This document shows, one piece after another, positions 25,033-34,047 of a stretch of 64,000 nt of DNA. Position 1 is the first letter of the stretch. Each line of letters opens with the position of its first letter. A program made the position numbers and the translations under genes. The notes beneath the pieces were generated by a model that ran no database searches, had not been told where the DNA came from, and saw nothing but the letters and a program-made list of their open reading frames with translations. Origin of the DNA: Salinisphaera sp002433465 (lineage in GTDB: Bacteria; Pseudomonadota; Gammaproteobacteria; Nevskiales; Salinisphaeraceae); NCBI RefSeq assembly GCF_040361435.1, contig NZ_APNL01000011.1, positions 1 to 64,000 on the forward strand, written 5' to 3'.

Positions 25033-26364
25033 CTAGGGCGTTTGGATGCTTTCGCGGAAAGCCGGCTCCAGGTCCTCGGCACGCAGCCGCTGACCGGAAG
25101 AGACGACGGGGATGTACTGGTCCTGATCGCCGCCACGCACGGGATTGAAGAATTCCCAGACGATATCGCCGCTGGGCGCGACTTCGAACAGGCGCCCGCC
25201 GTCGGATTCGGTGATCAACCGGTTGCCGTTGGGCAGGGTGGTGATGGCACCGCGCAGACGGCTGGCGAAAGGATGTTGCTGGGAACCTTCGTAACGCCAG
25301 ACGATTTCTTCGCTTTCGGGATCGACTTCGAGTGCGCGGGTCATGTTGTCGGCCTGGAAATGGCCGTAATTGTCGAACAGGGTGAAGTGGCCGTTGGGCA
25401 GGGCACGCGCCGAGTGCTGGCCAAGCCACGAGCCGGCCATTGCCCAGGTCATCTGGCCGGTATCCAGATCGATGAGCGCGGGTGTGCCGGGGTGGCGAAA
25501 CGACACCAGCACCTGGTTGCCACGGCCCTGGGCCGGGGCGAAGTTTTTCGCCAGTTCGTTATCGATGAACTGCACGCTGTTGGTATGCAGCGGGTCCTCG
25601 AGCGCGAAATGGGCGATATTGGTCAGCAGCGGCTGATAGCGCGATTCGTAGAACGCCTCGAACAGCGGAATCTTGGCCTGCTCCTTGCCCGTATCGCCGT
25701 CGAGCACCACCACGTAGTCGTCGAGGAACGGCTTTGCCAGGGCGGGGAAGTTCTCGAAGCGCTTGTCGCTGAATTCATGCGTGAGCACGACGACACGCCC
25801 GTCCGGGGCAACGTCTATATCGTGGTGGGTCGCACCGTGATACTTCCAGATGACGTTGGAATCGGCGTCCAGTTTGACCAGACCGTAGCCCCAGGGCGTA
25901 TCGCCTGCGGTGATATAGATCGCCAGCAGATCGCCGTTGGGGTACATGATGGCCTTGCGCCAGTACATGAGCGCGTCCTTGCGCGCGCCACGTCCGTCAG
26001 GCGCGGTATCCCAGAGCTTGCTGTAGTCCAGCTGCCAGCGATGGACTTCCTTGCCGTCCATGTCCACCAGCGAGGCATACGGCGCACCGCCCGAGGTATA
26101 CAGGGTGTAGCCGTTATAGGCACGGTCGCTGTCGTTGATCGTGACGCCGCGCTTGTCGCTACGCGCTTCACGCCATTGATCGGTCTGCGTGTACGGGTCG
26201 TCGATCGAATCCTGAACAATCAGCGCATGACCGGCCTTGTAGGCGTCATTGAGCCATTCGTACGGAAATACCTTGCTGAGCACCACGAGTGTGCCGCCCA
26301 GAAAGGCAAGAAAGAGACAGGCCACGAAAAACGCCGCAAAGCCGGCGCGATCCGCTTTATCCAT
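25033..26364 (-). CDS. Membrane-anchored arylsulfotransferase (ASST) family protein
   Basis: This 443-residue protein has one N-terminal membrane helix (AGFAAFFVACLFLAFLGGTLVVL) and a large outer domain with repeated beta-propeller blades. The blades include LVDMDGKEVHRWQLDY, GLVKLDADSNVIWKY, ALEVDPESEEIVWRYEG and LFEVAPSGDIVWEF. Conserved His positions are seen in ATHHDIDVAPDGRVVVLTHE, LHTNSVQFID and WLGQHSARALPNGHFTLFDN, matching the ASST family. Those enzymes transfer sulfate between phenols without PAPS. The short start at 26364 follows AAGGG. It is first in a unit of four genes ending in a PAPS-type sulfotransferase. Actual activity is not certain: many ASST-family members are uncharacterised. 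Confidence 0.78.
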   Translation of the reverse strand: MDKADRAGFAAFFVACLFLAFLGGTLVVLSKVFPYEWLNDAYKAGHALIVQDSIDDPYTQTDQWREARSDKRGVTINDSDRAYNGYTLYTSGGAPYASLVDMDGKEVHRWQLDYSKLWDTAPDGRGARKDALMYWRKAIMYPNGDLLAIYITAGDTPWGYGLVKLDADSNVIWKYHGATHHDIDVAPDGRVVVLTHEFSDKRFENFPALAKPFLDDYVVVLDGDTGKEQAKIPLFEAFYESRYQPLLTNIAHFALEDPLHTNSVQFIDNELAKNFAPAQGRGNQVLVSFRHPGTPALIDLDTGQMTWAMAGSWLGQHSARALPNGHFTLFDNYGHFQADNMTRALEVDPESEEIVWRYEGSQQHPFASRLRGAITTLPNGNRLITESDGGRLFEVAPSGDIVWEFFNPVRGGDQDQYIPVVSSGQRLRAEDLEPAFRESIQTP

Positions 26365-26562
26365 TGTTGAACCCTTGCTAAGGGTCCCCATACGAACGCT
26401 TCGACCCTCGAAGCATCCGCCCTCGGCACGATTACGACCGTAGCACGTTGTGAAGGTTCCGTTACGGCGACATCAATTTTTGCTGCGCGCGGCTCTTCTT
26501 ACCGTCGCCGGCACGGTCTTCGAACGCGTTGGCGGCAGCCGGGGCCTGCCCACGCCAACACG

Positions 26563-27012
26563 TCAGTTGCGATCGACACGTACGAATACGCTTTCGGTAA
26601 CGCCATCCGAACCACTGCTGCCGGATACGAGCTTCCACTCGCCCGTACCCATAAGCAGCCGTGTCTGGCTATGCATCTTGCCCTGCGCAATGGCATGGGT
26701 GAAGTCGATGGACAGGGCGATATCGCCGCTGTCGCCGGTGGCATCCATCCAGTACTCGAGCACGGCGTCGCGGGTTTCGATCCGCCCGCTGTCGAGTTCC
26801 GCTACGGTGGTCTCGATACGGCGTGACCTGGGCCCGTCCGTGGCGGGCCCGGCCGGATCGGCGTTTGCGCCGTAGCGGACTTTCAGCGTGAACGGCTTGT
26901 GCGTGTTCACGATCGCCGACTGGGCATGGACGACGCCGGCTGCAAGCAGCAGCAGTATGGCGCCGATGAAAACGTACAGCGGGGCAACCCGGCTGCGACT
27001 ACGATCGACCAT
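26563..27012 (-). CDS. Secreted protein of unknown function
   Basis: A 149-residue protein with an N-terminal signal sequence (YVFIGAILLLLAAGVVHAQ) and a predicted cleavage after AQA-type residues. The mature part is beta-rich and soluble: FTLKVRYGANADPAGP, RIETTVAELDSGRIETRDAVLEYWMDA, SQTRLLMGTGEWKLVSG. I do not recognise the family. GAGGGG stands seven bases before the ATG. It is on the same strand as the gene upstream (about 100 bases away), and a region of about 200 bases separates it from the ASST gene, so it is probably independent of the sulfotransferase cluster. Confidence 0.65.
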   Translation of the reverse strand: MVDRSRSRVAPLYVFIGAILLLLAAGVVHAQSAIVNTHKPFTLKVRYGANADPAGPATDGPRSRRIETTVAELDSGRIETRDAVLEYWMDATGDSGDIALSIDFTHAIAQGKMHSQTRLLMGTGEWKLVSGSSGSDGVTESVFVRVDRN

Positions 27013-27110
27013 GGTGTGTTCCCCTCGCTGCAAGCCGTTTGTTATGAGCCCGAGGCGGGCGCTTCTGGTCTGGATCTGCAGTTATAGCACGGCGTCGACG
27101 CTGGCCCGTG

Positions 27111-27794
27111 TCAGCAGTCGGGCACGCGTTGCCCGCGGGCCGGGGCGCTGGCCGTGGCAGTGAGCAGATAGCGCGACAGCAGGGCCAGTAATGCGCCGTA
27201 GAGCGGCAAGAACAGGCCCAGGCTGATCAGCAGCTTGAATGCATAATCCACGCAGGCGATTTCCAGCCAGTGCTCGGCCATGAAGCCATTCGACGACCCG
27301 GCGAAGGCGATGGAAAAAAACAGCAGCGTATCCAGCGCGTTGCCGAACAGGGTCGAGGCCGTGGGCGCGACCCACCACTGCCGCAGCCGGCGCAGGCGCT
27401 GGAACACGCCGATATCCAGCAGCTGGCCGAACAGATAGGCGCAGAAGCTCGCCAAGGCGATACGGGCGACCAGGGTGTCGAATTCGGCCAGGGCATCGAG
27501 CCCCGCGAAACGCCCGTCCACGTACAGCACCGACAACAGATACGACACCACCAGCGCCGGCGCCATCGCGGCGGCCACCACCCGACGTGCGGTGGCACCG
27601 CCGAGCAAACGCACGGTCAGATCGCTCACCAGAAAGATGAACGGGAAGCTGAACGCGCCCCAGGTCGTATGCCAGCCAAACAGCGTGAAAGGCAGCTGCA
27701 CAAGATAATTGCTGGCCGCGATGACCAGCACATGCAGACAGGCCAGCACCAGAACGACACGACGCCACTGCGAGCCCGATAACGATAACGACAT
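27111..27794 (-). CDS. Queuosine precursor transporter (YhhQ family)
   Basis: A 227-residue inner-membrane protein with about six helices. Family blocks are NYLVQLPFTLFGWHTTWGAFSFPFIFLVSDLTVRLLGGATARR and the later LASFCAYLFGQLLDIGVFQRLR. WWVAPTASTLFGNALDTLLFFSIAFAG also fits, with the S/N/D residues typical of YhhQ/QueT-type carriers of preQ0 or preQ1. The short start is set by GGAAGATAGGC before the ATG at 27794; the longer frame has no support. No queuosine biosynthesis gene lies nearby and I see no preQ1 riboswitch in the short leader. Confidence 0.83.
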   Translation of the reverse strand: MSLSLSGSQWRRVVLVLACLHVLVIAASNYLVQLPFTLFGWHTTWGAFSFPFIFLVSDLTVRLLGGATARRVVAAAMAPALVVSYLLSVLYVDGRFAGLDALAEFDTLVARIALASFCAYLFGQLLDIGVFQRLRRLRQWWVAPTASTLFGNALDTLLFFSIAFAGSSNGFMAEHWLEIACVDYAFKLLISLGLFLPLYGALLALLSRYLLTATASAPARGQRVPDC

Positions 27795-27858
27795 GCCTAT
27801 CTTCCTTTTTCGTGACGGGGTGAGGGAACCCGTGGCGCCATGCGCCCGAATGATGTGC

Positions 27859-29151
27859 TCAGTCCGCCGACGGTGCGTCGGCCGGCGGCGGATCGTAGTC
27901 GCCTGCGGCAATCTTTTGCAACTCGGCGTATAAATCCGCCTCGGCATGGATATTACGCAGGATCCAGTACAGGCCGCTGAGCGTGCGCATCAGGAAGACC
28001 AGCTGCGGGGCCGCGTTGAACAGCCGCCAGTGACGCAGCGAGGCCCGGATTTCGGCGCGTATGGACTCGATCAATCCGTCGTCGGTGAACACGTAAGGCG
28101 AGCGGTCACGGATCGGCTCGAGAGAGGCCGCCACGTGGCTGGCATAGATCTGTTCGTAGGTTTCGCCGTGGGCGGCCCAGCTATCGGCCGGCACCACGCC
28201 CAGATGTTCCAGCGCGAGGTGCAGATCCTGCCAGCGGCCGTCGAGCGCGGCCGCCACCACGTCGCGCAGACCGCGGCGGGTATCCCGGTCCAGCGTCTTG
28301 GTACAACCGAAATCGAAAAGCGCGATCGAACCGTCTTCGGTGACGCCGAAATTACCAGGGTGCGGGTCGGCGTGCAGTATGCCGTGGGTGAATACCTGCA
28401 GGTTGATCGCCTGGACGATGGCATGGCCGCGGTCGGGGGCGGCTTCGTCCACGGGGCGCGACTCGATATAGGTGGTGACCAGCACCGCATCGCTGCACAG
28501 TTCGGGCACCGGCTCGGGCAGTATGAAGCCGGGCAGCTCGATAGCGCGCAGGGCCTGTAGATGGGCCAGCTCCTGTTCGTAGTTCGTTTCCTCGATGAAA
28601 CGCTCGCGCAGCTCGTCGAGCACCGCGTCGATATCGCTGCCGCGCATGGGCAGAAAACGCGACAGCTTGAGCAGCCGCCCGAGGTTGTCGATATCCGCGT
28701 CCACGGCATCGGCCACGCCCGGATAGCGGATTTTCACGACCACTTCGCGTCCGTCGGCGAGGGTGGCCCGATGGGCCTGGCCGATCGAGGCAGCGGCCAT
28801 GGCCTCGTGGTCGATATGCGTCACGAGGGCACGCTGTTCGTCGCTCCAGGCCGCATCGATAACCGGCTCAAGGCGCTCGAAGGCCCAGGGTTCGGCGTTG
28901 CGTTGCAGCCGGGCGAGCTGTTCGACCAGCGGTTCGGGCAGAAAATCGCGGTACTGGGAGGCGATCTGGCCCAGCTTCATGGCCGCGCCCTTGAGCCCGC
29001 CCAGCGTATCGAACCAGTCCTGGCCGGTTTTCTGCCAGCTCTTGGCACGGTCGTAGCCGGGCATGGTCTGGAGCACGCCGCGCCCGAGGCTGCGCATGCC
29101 GGCACCGAGAATGCGCCGGCGGCGGGTCCGCTGTTCGCGCTTATCCGACAC
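27859..29151 (-). CDS. ABC1/AarF (UbiB-type) atypical kinase
   Basis: A 430-residue protein of the ABC1 family, atypical kinase-like ATPases often tied to quinone or lipid metabolism. Marks are KLGQIASQ (59-66, the KxGQ motif), the Ala-rich nucleotide loop AMAAASIGQAH, VVVKIRYPG (Lys140), EETNYEQEL, GILHADPHPGN and IALFDFG. No C-terminal membrane helices are obvious, unlike UbiB. The GTG start at 29151 has GAGG upstream and overlaps the preceding SRPBCC-SDR gene by 11 bases, so the two are translationally linked. No ubi genes are near. Confidence 0.85.
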   Translation of the reverse strand: MSDKREQRTRRRRILGAGMRSLGRGVLQTMPGYDRAKSWQKTGQDWFDTLGGLKGAAMKLGQIASQYRDFLPEPLVEQLARLQRNAEPWAFERLEPVIDAAWSDEQRALVTHIDHEAMAAASIGQAHRATLADGREVVVKIRYPGVADAVDADIDNLGRLLKLSRFLPMRGSDIDAVLDELRERFIEETNYEQELAHLQALRAIELPGFILPEPVPELCSDAVLVTTYIESRPVDEAAPDRGHAIVQAINLQVFTHGILHADPHPGNFGVTEDGSIALFDFGCTKTLDRDTRRGLRDVVAAALDGRWQDLHLALEHLGVVPADSWAAHGETYEQIYASHVAASLEPIRDRSPYVFTDDGLIESIRAEIRASLRHWRLFNAAPQLVFLMRTLSGLYWILRNIHAEADLYAELQKIAAGDYDPPPADAPSAD

Positions 29152-30556
29152 CGTGCACCTCGATGCCCGTTTCGTTGCGCAGCCAGCCGTAAAGCGTCTG
29201 CGCATCGCTGGGGCGCACGGCGGTGTTGGGCAGCACCGCGGTGGGGTGGGGCGTTCTATCGAGAAAGAATTCGCCCTGGCAATTGCGGGCGGCCCGGGCC
29301 GCGCCCAGCCAGACGGCGGTATCCGCGCCCATGCGGGCATCGCGCAGCATGCGCCCCATTACCTTGTCGAAGCCGGGCAGCGACTCGGTCACGCCCGGCG
29401 TGGCCACCCAGCCGGGATGCATGGCGTTGAAGTTCACCCCGGCATCGCCGTAGCGGCGTGCCCAGTGGCGGGTCAGCGCGACAAGCCCGCGTTTGGCACG
29501 GGCATAGGCCTTGTTGCCGCTGAAGGTTTCGTTCTCGAAATTCAGGTCGTCGAGCACGAGCGGCTGCAGATACATGCCGCCGCTGGACATGTTTACCACG
29601 CGCGCGTCGGCGGCCAGCAGCGCCGGCATGAGCGTTTCGGTGAGCACGAAGGGGGCGACCAGATTGATGGCCAGGCTGCGCTCGAAGCCGTCGTCGGTCA
29701 GCGCATGCTCGTGGAACAGGGCGCCGGCGTTATTCACCAGCACGTCGATCTTGGCGAATTTTTCGACCAGTCGACTGCCGAGTGCAGTGGTGGCGGCCAC
29801 ATCGAGCAGGTCGGCCTGTTCGGTATGGATACGCGTTTTTTCGCCGCCGGCGAAGTCCTGCACCCGCTGACGCGATGCGGCGAGCTTGTCGGCATCGCGG
29901 CCCACCAGCACTACGCTCGCGCCCAGGCGCGCGTACTCGGCAGCGATTGCTTCGCCGATACCGCTGGTCGCGCCGGTGACCACCACCACGCGATCATCCA
30001 TGAACTCGCTATGCGCCTTGTCGTCGAGCGCAAGATAGCCGCGTTCGGTAAAGCCTGGTGCGGCCAGCAGCATGCTGCGATCCGCGGCATAGCTGACCCA
30101 GCTCTGGCGCGGCGGTTCGGTGCGAATCGTCAGCGCCTCGCGCAGACCGGCCACGGCCTTGCGTCCGATCCGCTTGAACACCGGCTTCATCGCGATTTCG
30201 CTGGCGCCCAACGCGCCGGACAAGGAAAAATCGGCGCGATAGTCGATGGTCGTCTCGCCGGCGCTGTTTTCCTCAAAGCGAATGGTTTCGCTCGAGCGGA
30301 TGCCGGCACCCTGCATTTCCAGCGCGATATGGGCGTTCGCGGCGAGGTCGGTAATCCGGTAGGACAGCGTCGTGCGCCGGCCGAACATTCGCACGGTCAC
30401 CTCGAATTCGCCGCCCACCTGCGGCGCGCCGGGGGTGAGCTTGCGTGCCCGGTAGACGCCCGGGTCCCACTGCTCGCAGGTCGAGAAATCGACCAGATAG
30501 CGATAGCTGTCGGCGGCACTACGGGCAACGCGAATGGTTTCGTGGAGTCGGATCAT
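29141..30556 (-). CDS. SRPBCC domain fused to DHRS12-like short-chain dehydrogenase
   Basis: A 471-residue fusion. Residues 1 to about 145 are an SRPBCC (START-like) ligand-binding domain beginning MIRLHETIRVARSAADSYRYLVDF. Residues from about 187 are an NAD(P)-dependent SDR with TGATSGIG (194-201), NNAG (275-278), SSGGMY and the catalytic pair Tyr351/Lys355 in YARAK. The stretch MSSGGMY...MHPGWVATPGV resembles the DHRS12 group. A hydrophobic ligand bound by the first domain may be the substrate of the second; this is inference. The ATG at 30556 is preferred to 30646. The 3' end overlaps the ABC1 kinase gene, suggesting joint action in lipid or quinone chemistry. Confidence 0.83.
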   Translation of the reverse strand: MIRLHETIRVARSAADSYRYLVDFSTCEQWDPGVYRARKLTPGAPQVGGEFEVTVRMFGRRTTLSYRITDLAANAHIALEMQGAGIRSSETIRFEENSAGETTIDYRADFSLSGALGASEIAMKPVFKRIGRKAVAGLREALTIRTEPPRQSWVSYAADRSMLLAAPGFTERGYLALDDKAHSEFMDDRVVVVTGATSGIGEAIAAEYARLGASVVLVGRDADKLAASRQRVQDFAGGEKTRIHTEQADLLDVAATTALGSRLVEKFAKIDVLVNNAGALFHEHALTDDGFERSLAINLVAPFVLTETLMPALLAADARVVNMSSGGMYLQPLVLDDLNFENETFSGNKAYARAKRGLVALTRHWARRYGDAGVNFNAMHPGWVATPGVTESLPGFDKVMGRMLRDARMGADTAVWLGAARAARNCQGEFFLDRTPHPTAVLPNTAVRPSDAQTLYGWLRNETGIEVHGVG

Positions 30557-30717
30557 GAAATCTCGAAGCTGCGACCAAGGTCGAGTTATACGCCAGTCTG
30601 GGCGCGGCGGTTTAATCGTTGCAACCGTCATCGGCCTGTCAGGCAATTGTCATCATTTCGCCTTCTGCCATGGCTAGCCTGCGCATCGAATCTAACCGAT
30701 GCTTTTTTGGGGGACCC

Positions 30718-32871
30718 ATGACCAGGACGCAACCCGTCTGGCGGCGCGCGCTGCTTGCAATCTGTCTGACCGCGGCTATCGCCGGCTGTTCCGACAGCGA
30801 TTCAGACATCGAGAATACGAACTCGCCGCAGGACGAGACATATCGCCTCCAGCTGCTGCATTTCGCGGATATGGACGGCTCCACCGCGGCGCTCGACTAT
30901 GTGTCGAACTTCTCCCGCCTGGTCAACGCCTTCTCCAGTGACGAGGCGCTCGCCGAGCATACGCTGGTGCTCTCCTCGGGCGATAACTTCATCCCGGGTC
31001 CGCGTTATTTCGCCTCCGGCGCCCTGGCCGACGAAGACGTCCCGGCCGCGCTGGGTGCGGCGGGCAACGGCCGTGCTGATATCGTGTTCGTGAACCGTCT
31101 CGGCGCCGCTGCTTCGGCGCTCGGCAATCACGATCTCGATTCAGGCACGTCGGCGTTTTCCGACCTGATCGCCGGCGACGGCGAGGCGGGCGGCTACGCG
31201 GGTGCTGATTTCCCCTATCTATCCAGCAACGCCGATTTCTCGGGCGACGACAATCTCTCCGGCCTGATCGCAGAGAACGGCCAGCCGGCTGCCGAGGTCG
31301 CCGGCCGGGTGGCCGGCTCCACCACCGTGGAAGTCGGCGGCGAGACGATCGGCGTGGTCGGCGCGACCACGCCGCTGCTGGCCAGCATCACCTCGACCGG
31401 CGGAATCGACATGTCGCCGGACGATTTCGTCATGGACGATGCCGGCTACGACAAACTGGCCGCGGCCATTCAGCCGAGCGTCGATGCGCTGGTCGGCAAA
31501 GGCATCAACAAGATCGTGATCGTTGCGCACATGCAGCAGATCGCCATCGAAAAAGCCCTGGCTACGCGCCTGAACGATGTCGACATCATCATTGCCGGCG
31601 GCTCGAACACGCTGCTGGCCGACAGCAACGATGTGCTGCGCGACGGCGATACCGCCGCTGATACCTATCCGCTGTCGTTTCAGGGCCCGGACGACACGCC
31701 CACGCTCGTGGTCAACGTCGACGGCGACTACAAATACCTCGGCCGACTCGTGGTCGATTTCGACGACAACGGCGTGCTCCTGACCGATTCGCTGGATACG
31801 GCCACAAACGGCGCCTGGGCCTCCACCGATGCCGTGGTCGAACAGCTCGCCAACCGCGGTCTGAACACCACCGCCGACAGTGACATCCTGGCCGTGCAGT
31901 CCGCGCTACAGGATCTGCTGGTCGAGCAGGACGGTAATGTCCAGGGCATTACCAACGTCTATCTCGACGGTCGACGCACCCAGGTGCGTACCGAGGAAAC
32001 GAATCTGGGTAATCTCACCGCCGATGCGAACCTCTACTACGCACGCCTGGCCGAGCCCGGTGTACAGGTATCGCTGAAGAACGGCGGCGGTATTCGCGAC
32101 GATATCGGCCAGGTGGTGGTGCCGCCGGGCGGCACCGGCGACGCCGAACTACGCCCGCCGCAGGCCAACGCCTCCATCGACAAGCCGGCCGGTGGCGTAT
32201 CGCAGTTCGATATTGCCGGCGCGCTGCGCTTCAACAACAGCCTGACGATCATCAGCGTCACCGCGGCCGAGCTGCGCGACATCATGGAACATGCCGTGGC
32301 CGCCACCACCGACGGCGCCACGCCGGGCCAGTTCCCGCAGATCGGCGGCATGCGTATCGCCTTCGATGCCGACCAGACCGCGCGTAGCGGCGGCCAGATG
32401 AACATGGGTACGTCGAGCAACGGCAACCGTATTCGCACGCTCGAACTCATCGATAACAACGGTGATACCACGGATACCCTTGTGACCAACGGTGTGTTGC
32501 AGGGTGACGCCGGCCGCGAGATTCGCATGGTGCTGCTCGCCTTCACGGCTGCCTGCGTGCCGGGCGACAACTACAATGCCGGCACAAGCGACTGCGGCGA
32601 TGCCTATCCGCTCAAGGGCCTGTCCGATCCGCAGCGTGTCGATCTCGACCCGAACACCGACGGTGTGGTCGACGCGACGCAGATCAGCACGGCCTACGAT
32701 CCGGGCCTAGCGATGTTCGCCCCCGCGGGCACCGAGCAGGACGCCTTCGCCGAATACCTGCAGTCGCGTTACAGCCCCGATAACGGCGGCAGCGCCTTCG
32801 ACGATGCCGAAACCCCGGCCGCCGAAGACACGCGTATCGTCAATCTGAAGGCGCGCCGCAACGTGCGCTGA
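30718..32871 (+). CDS. 5'-nucleotidase/UshA-like metallophosphoesterase lipoprotein
   Basis: A predicted lipoprotein of 717 residues. The signal peptide ends IAGC (Cys24). The N-terminal metallophosphoesterase part has LLHFADMDG, LVLSSGDNFIPG, ALGNHDLDSG, VIVAHMQQI and ADIIIAGGSN-type blocks that supply the two-metal site. The C-terminal 5'-nucleotidase substrate domain shows NLTADANLYYAR, SLKNGGGIRDD and FNNSLTIISVTAAELRDIMEHAV. Such enzymes hydrolyse nucleotides or related phosphate esters outside the inner membrane. GGGGGA stands four bases before the ATG; the longer frame from 30619 lacks the lipobox position. It is monocistronic, with a terminator behind it. Confidence 0.85.
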   Translation: MTRTQPVWRRALLAICLTAAIAGCSDSDSDIENTNSPQDETYRLQLLHFADMDGSTAALDYVSNFSRLVNAFSSDEALAEHTLVLSSGDNFIPGPRYFASGALADEDVPAALGAAGNGRADIVFVNRLGAAASALGNHDLDSGTSAFSDLIAGDGEAGGYAGADFPYLSSNADFSGDDNLSGLIAENGQPAAEVAGRVAGSTTVEVGGETIGVVGATTPLLASITSTGGIDMSPDDFVMDDAGYDKLAAAIQPSVDALVGKGINKIVIVAHMQQIAIEKALATRLNDVDIIIAGGSNTLLADSNDVLRDGDTAADTYPLSFQGPDDTPTLVVNVDGDYKYLGRLVVDFDDNGVLLTDSLDTATNGAWASTDAVVEQLANRGLNTTADSDILAVQSALQDLLVEQDGNVQGITNVYLDGRRTQVRTEETNLGNLTADANLYYARLAEPGVQVSLKNGGGIRDDIGQVVVPPGGTGDAELRPPQANASIDKPAGGVSQFDIAGALRFNNSLTIISVTAAELRDIMEHAVAATTDGATPGQFPQIGGMRIAFDADQTARSGGQMNMGTSSNGNRIRTLELIDNNGDTTDTLVTNGVLQGDAGREIRMVLLAFTAACVPGDNYNAGTSDCGDAYPLKGLSDPQRVDLDPNTDGVVDATQISTAYDPGLAMFAPAGTEQDAFAEYLQSRYSPDNGGSAFDDAETPAAEDTRIVNLKARRNVR

Positions 32872-32899
32872 TCGCCGGCGCCGAGTCGGCAAGGTAACG

Positions 32900-32928
32900 G
32901 GCCGCGCTGTTTTCAGCGCGGCCTTTTT
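32900..32928 (+). terminator. Rho-independent terminator after the 5'-nucleotidase gene
   Basis: Arms GGCCGCGCTG and CAGCGCGGCC pair perfectly around a TTTT loop, followed by T5 (32924-32928). Confidence 0.9.
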
Positions 32929-32965
32929 CATGGGCGGATTGGGTACAAATCGCTAGACTCGGGGC

Positions 32966-33952
32966 ATGAACGTCTTCGACCGTATCTATGCGCTGCACAA
33001 GCAGCTCGCCGGCGCGCGTCGGCCCATTCCCAAGGCCACCCTGGAACAACGCCTGGAATGCTCGCCGGCCACCGTCAAGCGCATCATTCGGGACATGCGC
33101 CTCTATCTCGATGCGCCCATCGAATACGACCGCGAGTACAACGGCTACTACTACGCCGGCGCCGATGGCAGTACGTCCGATGACCAGTTCGAGCTGCCTG
33201 GGCTGTGGTTCAACGCCTCGGAGCTGGTCTCGCTGCTGGCCATGGACCAGCTGCTCGAAACGGTACAGCCGGGGTTGCTCGCCCTCGATCTCGCCCCGGT
33301 ACGCAAACGCCTGGAGCGCATCCTCGAAAGCCGGGCAATGGGCACCGGCGAGCTGGCCCGGCGCACGCGAATTCTGCGCGCCAGCGCACGCCGGCCGGGT
33401 CCGGCCTTTGCCGAGGTGGCCGGGGCCATGGCCATGCGGCGGCGGCTGCGTATTCGCTATCACGGGCGCGCCCGCGATACCGAAAGCCAGCGCACCATCT
33501 CGCCCCAGCGTCTGGTCTATTACCGCGACAACTGGTATCTCGACGGCTGGTGTCACGACGCCGACGGCCTGCGCAGTTTTTCGCTCGACCGTATTCGGTT
33601 GGCCGAAACGCTCGATGACGAGGCCATCGATATGGATAGCGATGCGCTCGAGGCCGAGCTGGGCGGCGGCTACGGCATCTTCTCGGGCACGCCCGACCAT
33701 ACGGCGGTGATCCGCTTTTCGCCCCAGGCGGCGCGCTGGGTGGCCGACGAACAATGGCACCCCGACCAGCAGGGCCGGCCGCTCGACGACGGCGGCTACG
33801 AGCTGCAGGTGCCGTATTCGGCCAGCGCCGAACTGCTGGCCGACGTGCTCGCCTACGGCCCGGAGGCCGAGATCATGGCGCCGGAATCGCTACGCCGGGC
33901 CGCCGCCGGGCGCCTGCGCGCCGCCGCTGAACGCTACGCCGAATACGTTTAA
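32966..33952 (+). CDS. WYL-domain transcriptional regulator (YafY-like)
   Basis: A 328-residue regulator. The N-terminal winged helix (MNVFDRIYALHKQLAGARRPIPKATLEQRLECSPATVKRIIRDMRLYL) is followed by YDREYNGYYY and a WYL domain. The latter has RLRIRYHGRARDTESQRTISPQRLVYYRDNWYLDGWCHDADGLRSFSLDRIR; the WYL triplet itself is present as WYLDGWCH. A C-terminal WCX-type region ends the protein. WYL domains sense nucleic-acid or nucleotide ligands and often control DNA damage or defence genes. None of the neighbours is a known defence gene; a SprT-like protease two genes on is the only hint of a DNA-repair link. Confidence 0.86.
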   Translation: MNVFDRIYALHKQLAGARRPIPKATLEQRLECSPATVKRIIRDMRLYLDAPIEYDREYNGYYYAGADGSTSDDQFELPGLWFNASELVSLLAMDQLLETVQPGLLALDLAPVRKRLERILESRAMGTGELARRTRILRASARRPGPAFAEVAGAMAMRRRLRIRYHGRARDTESQRTISPQRLVYYRDNWYLDGWCHDADGLRSFSLDRIRLAETLDDEAIDMDSDALEAELGGGYGIFSGTPDHTAVIRFSPQAARWVADEQWHPDQQGRPLDDGGYELQVPYSASAELLADVLAYGPEAEIMAPESLRRAAAGRLRAAAERYAEYV

Positions 33953-34047
33953 TGTAAATTCATACAGCTCTGGGTCGCCGTTTGACCCACCCCCCGCGGC
34001 AAGCTCTCCCACGTTGACGACATCACGTGGACAAGGGAGAGCGACCC

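Noticed and set aside
27795..27858. preQ1 riboswitch before the YhhQ-type gene
   Set aside because: The leader is short and I could not draw the required pseudoknot or the conserved A-rich tail.
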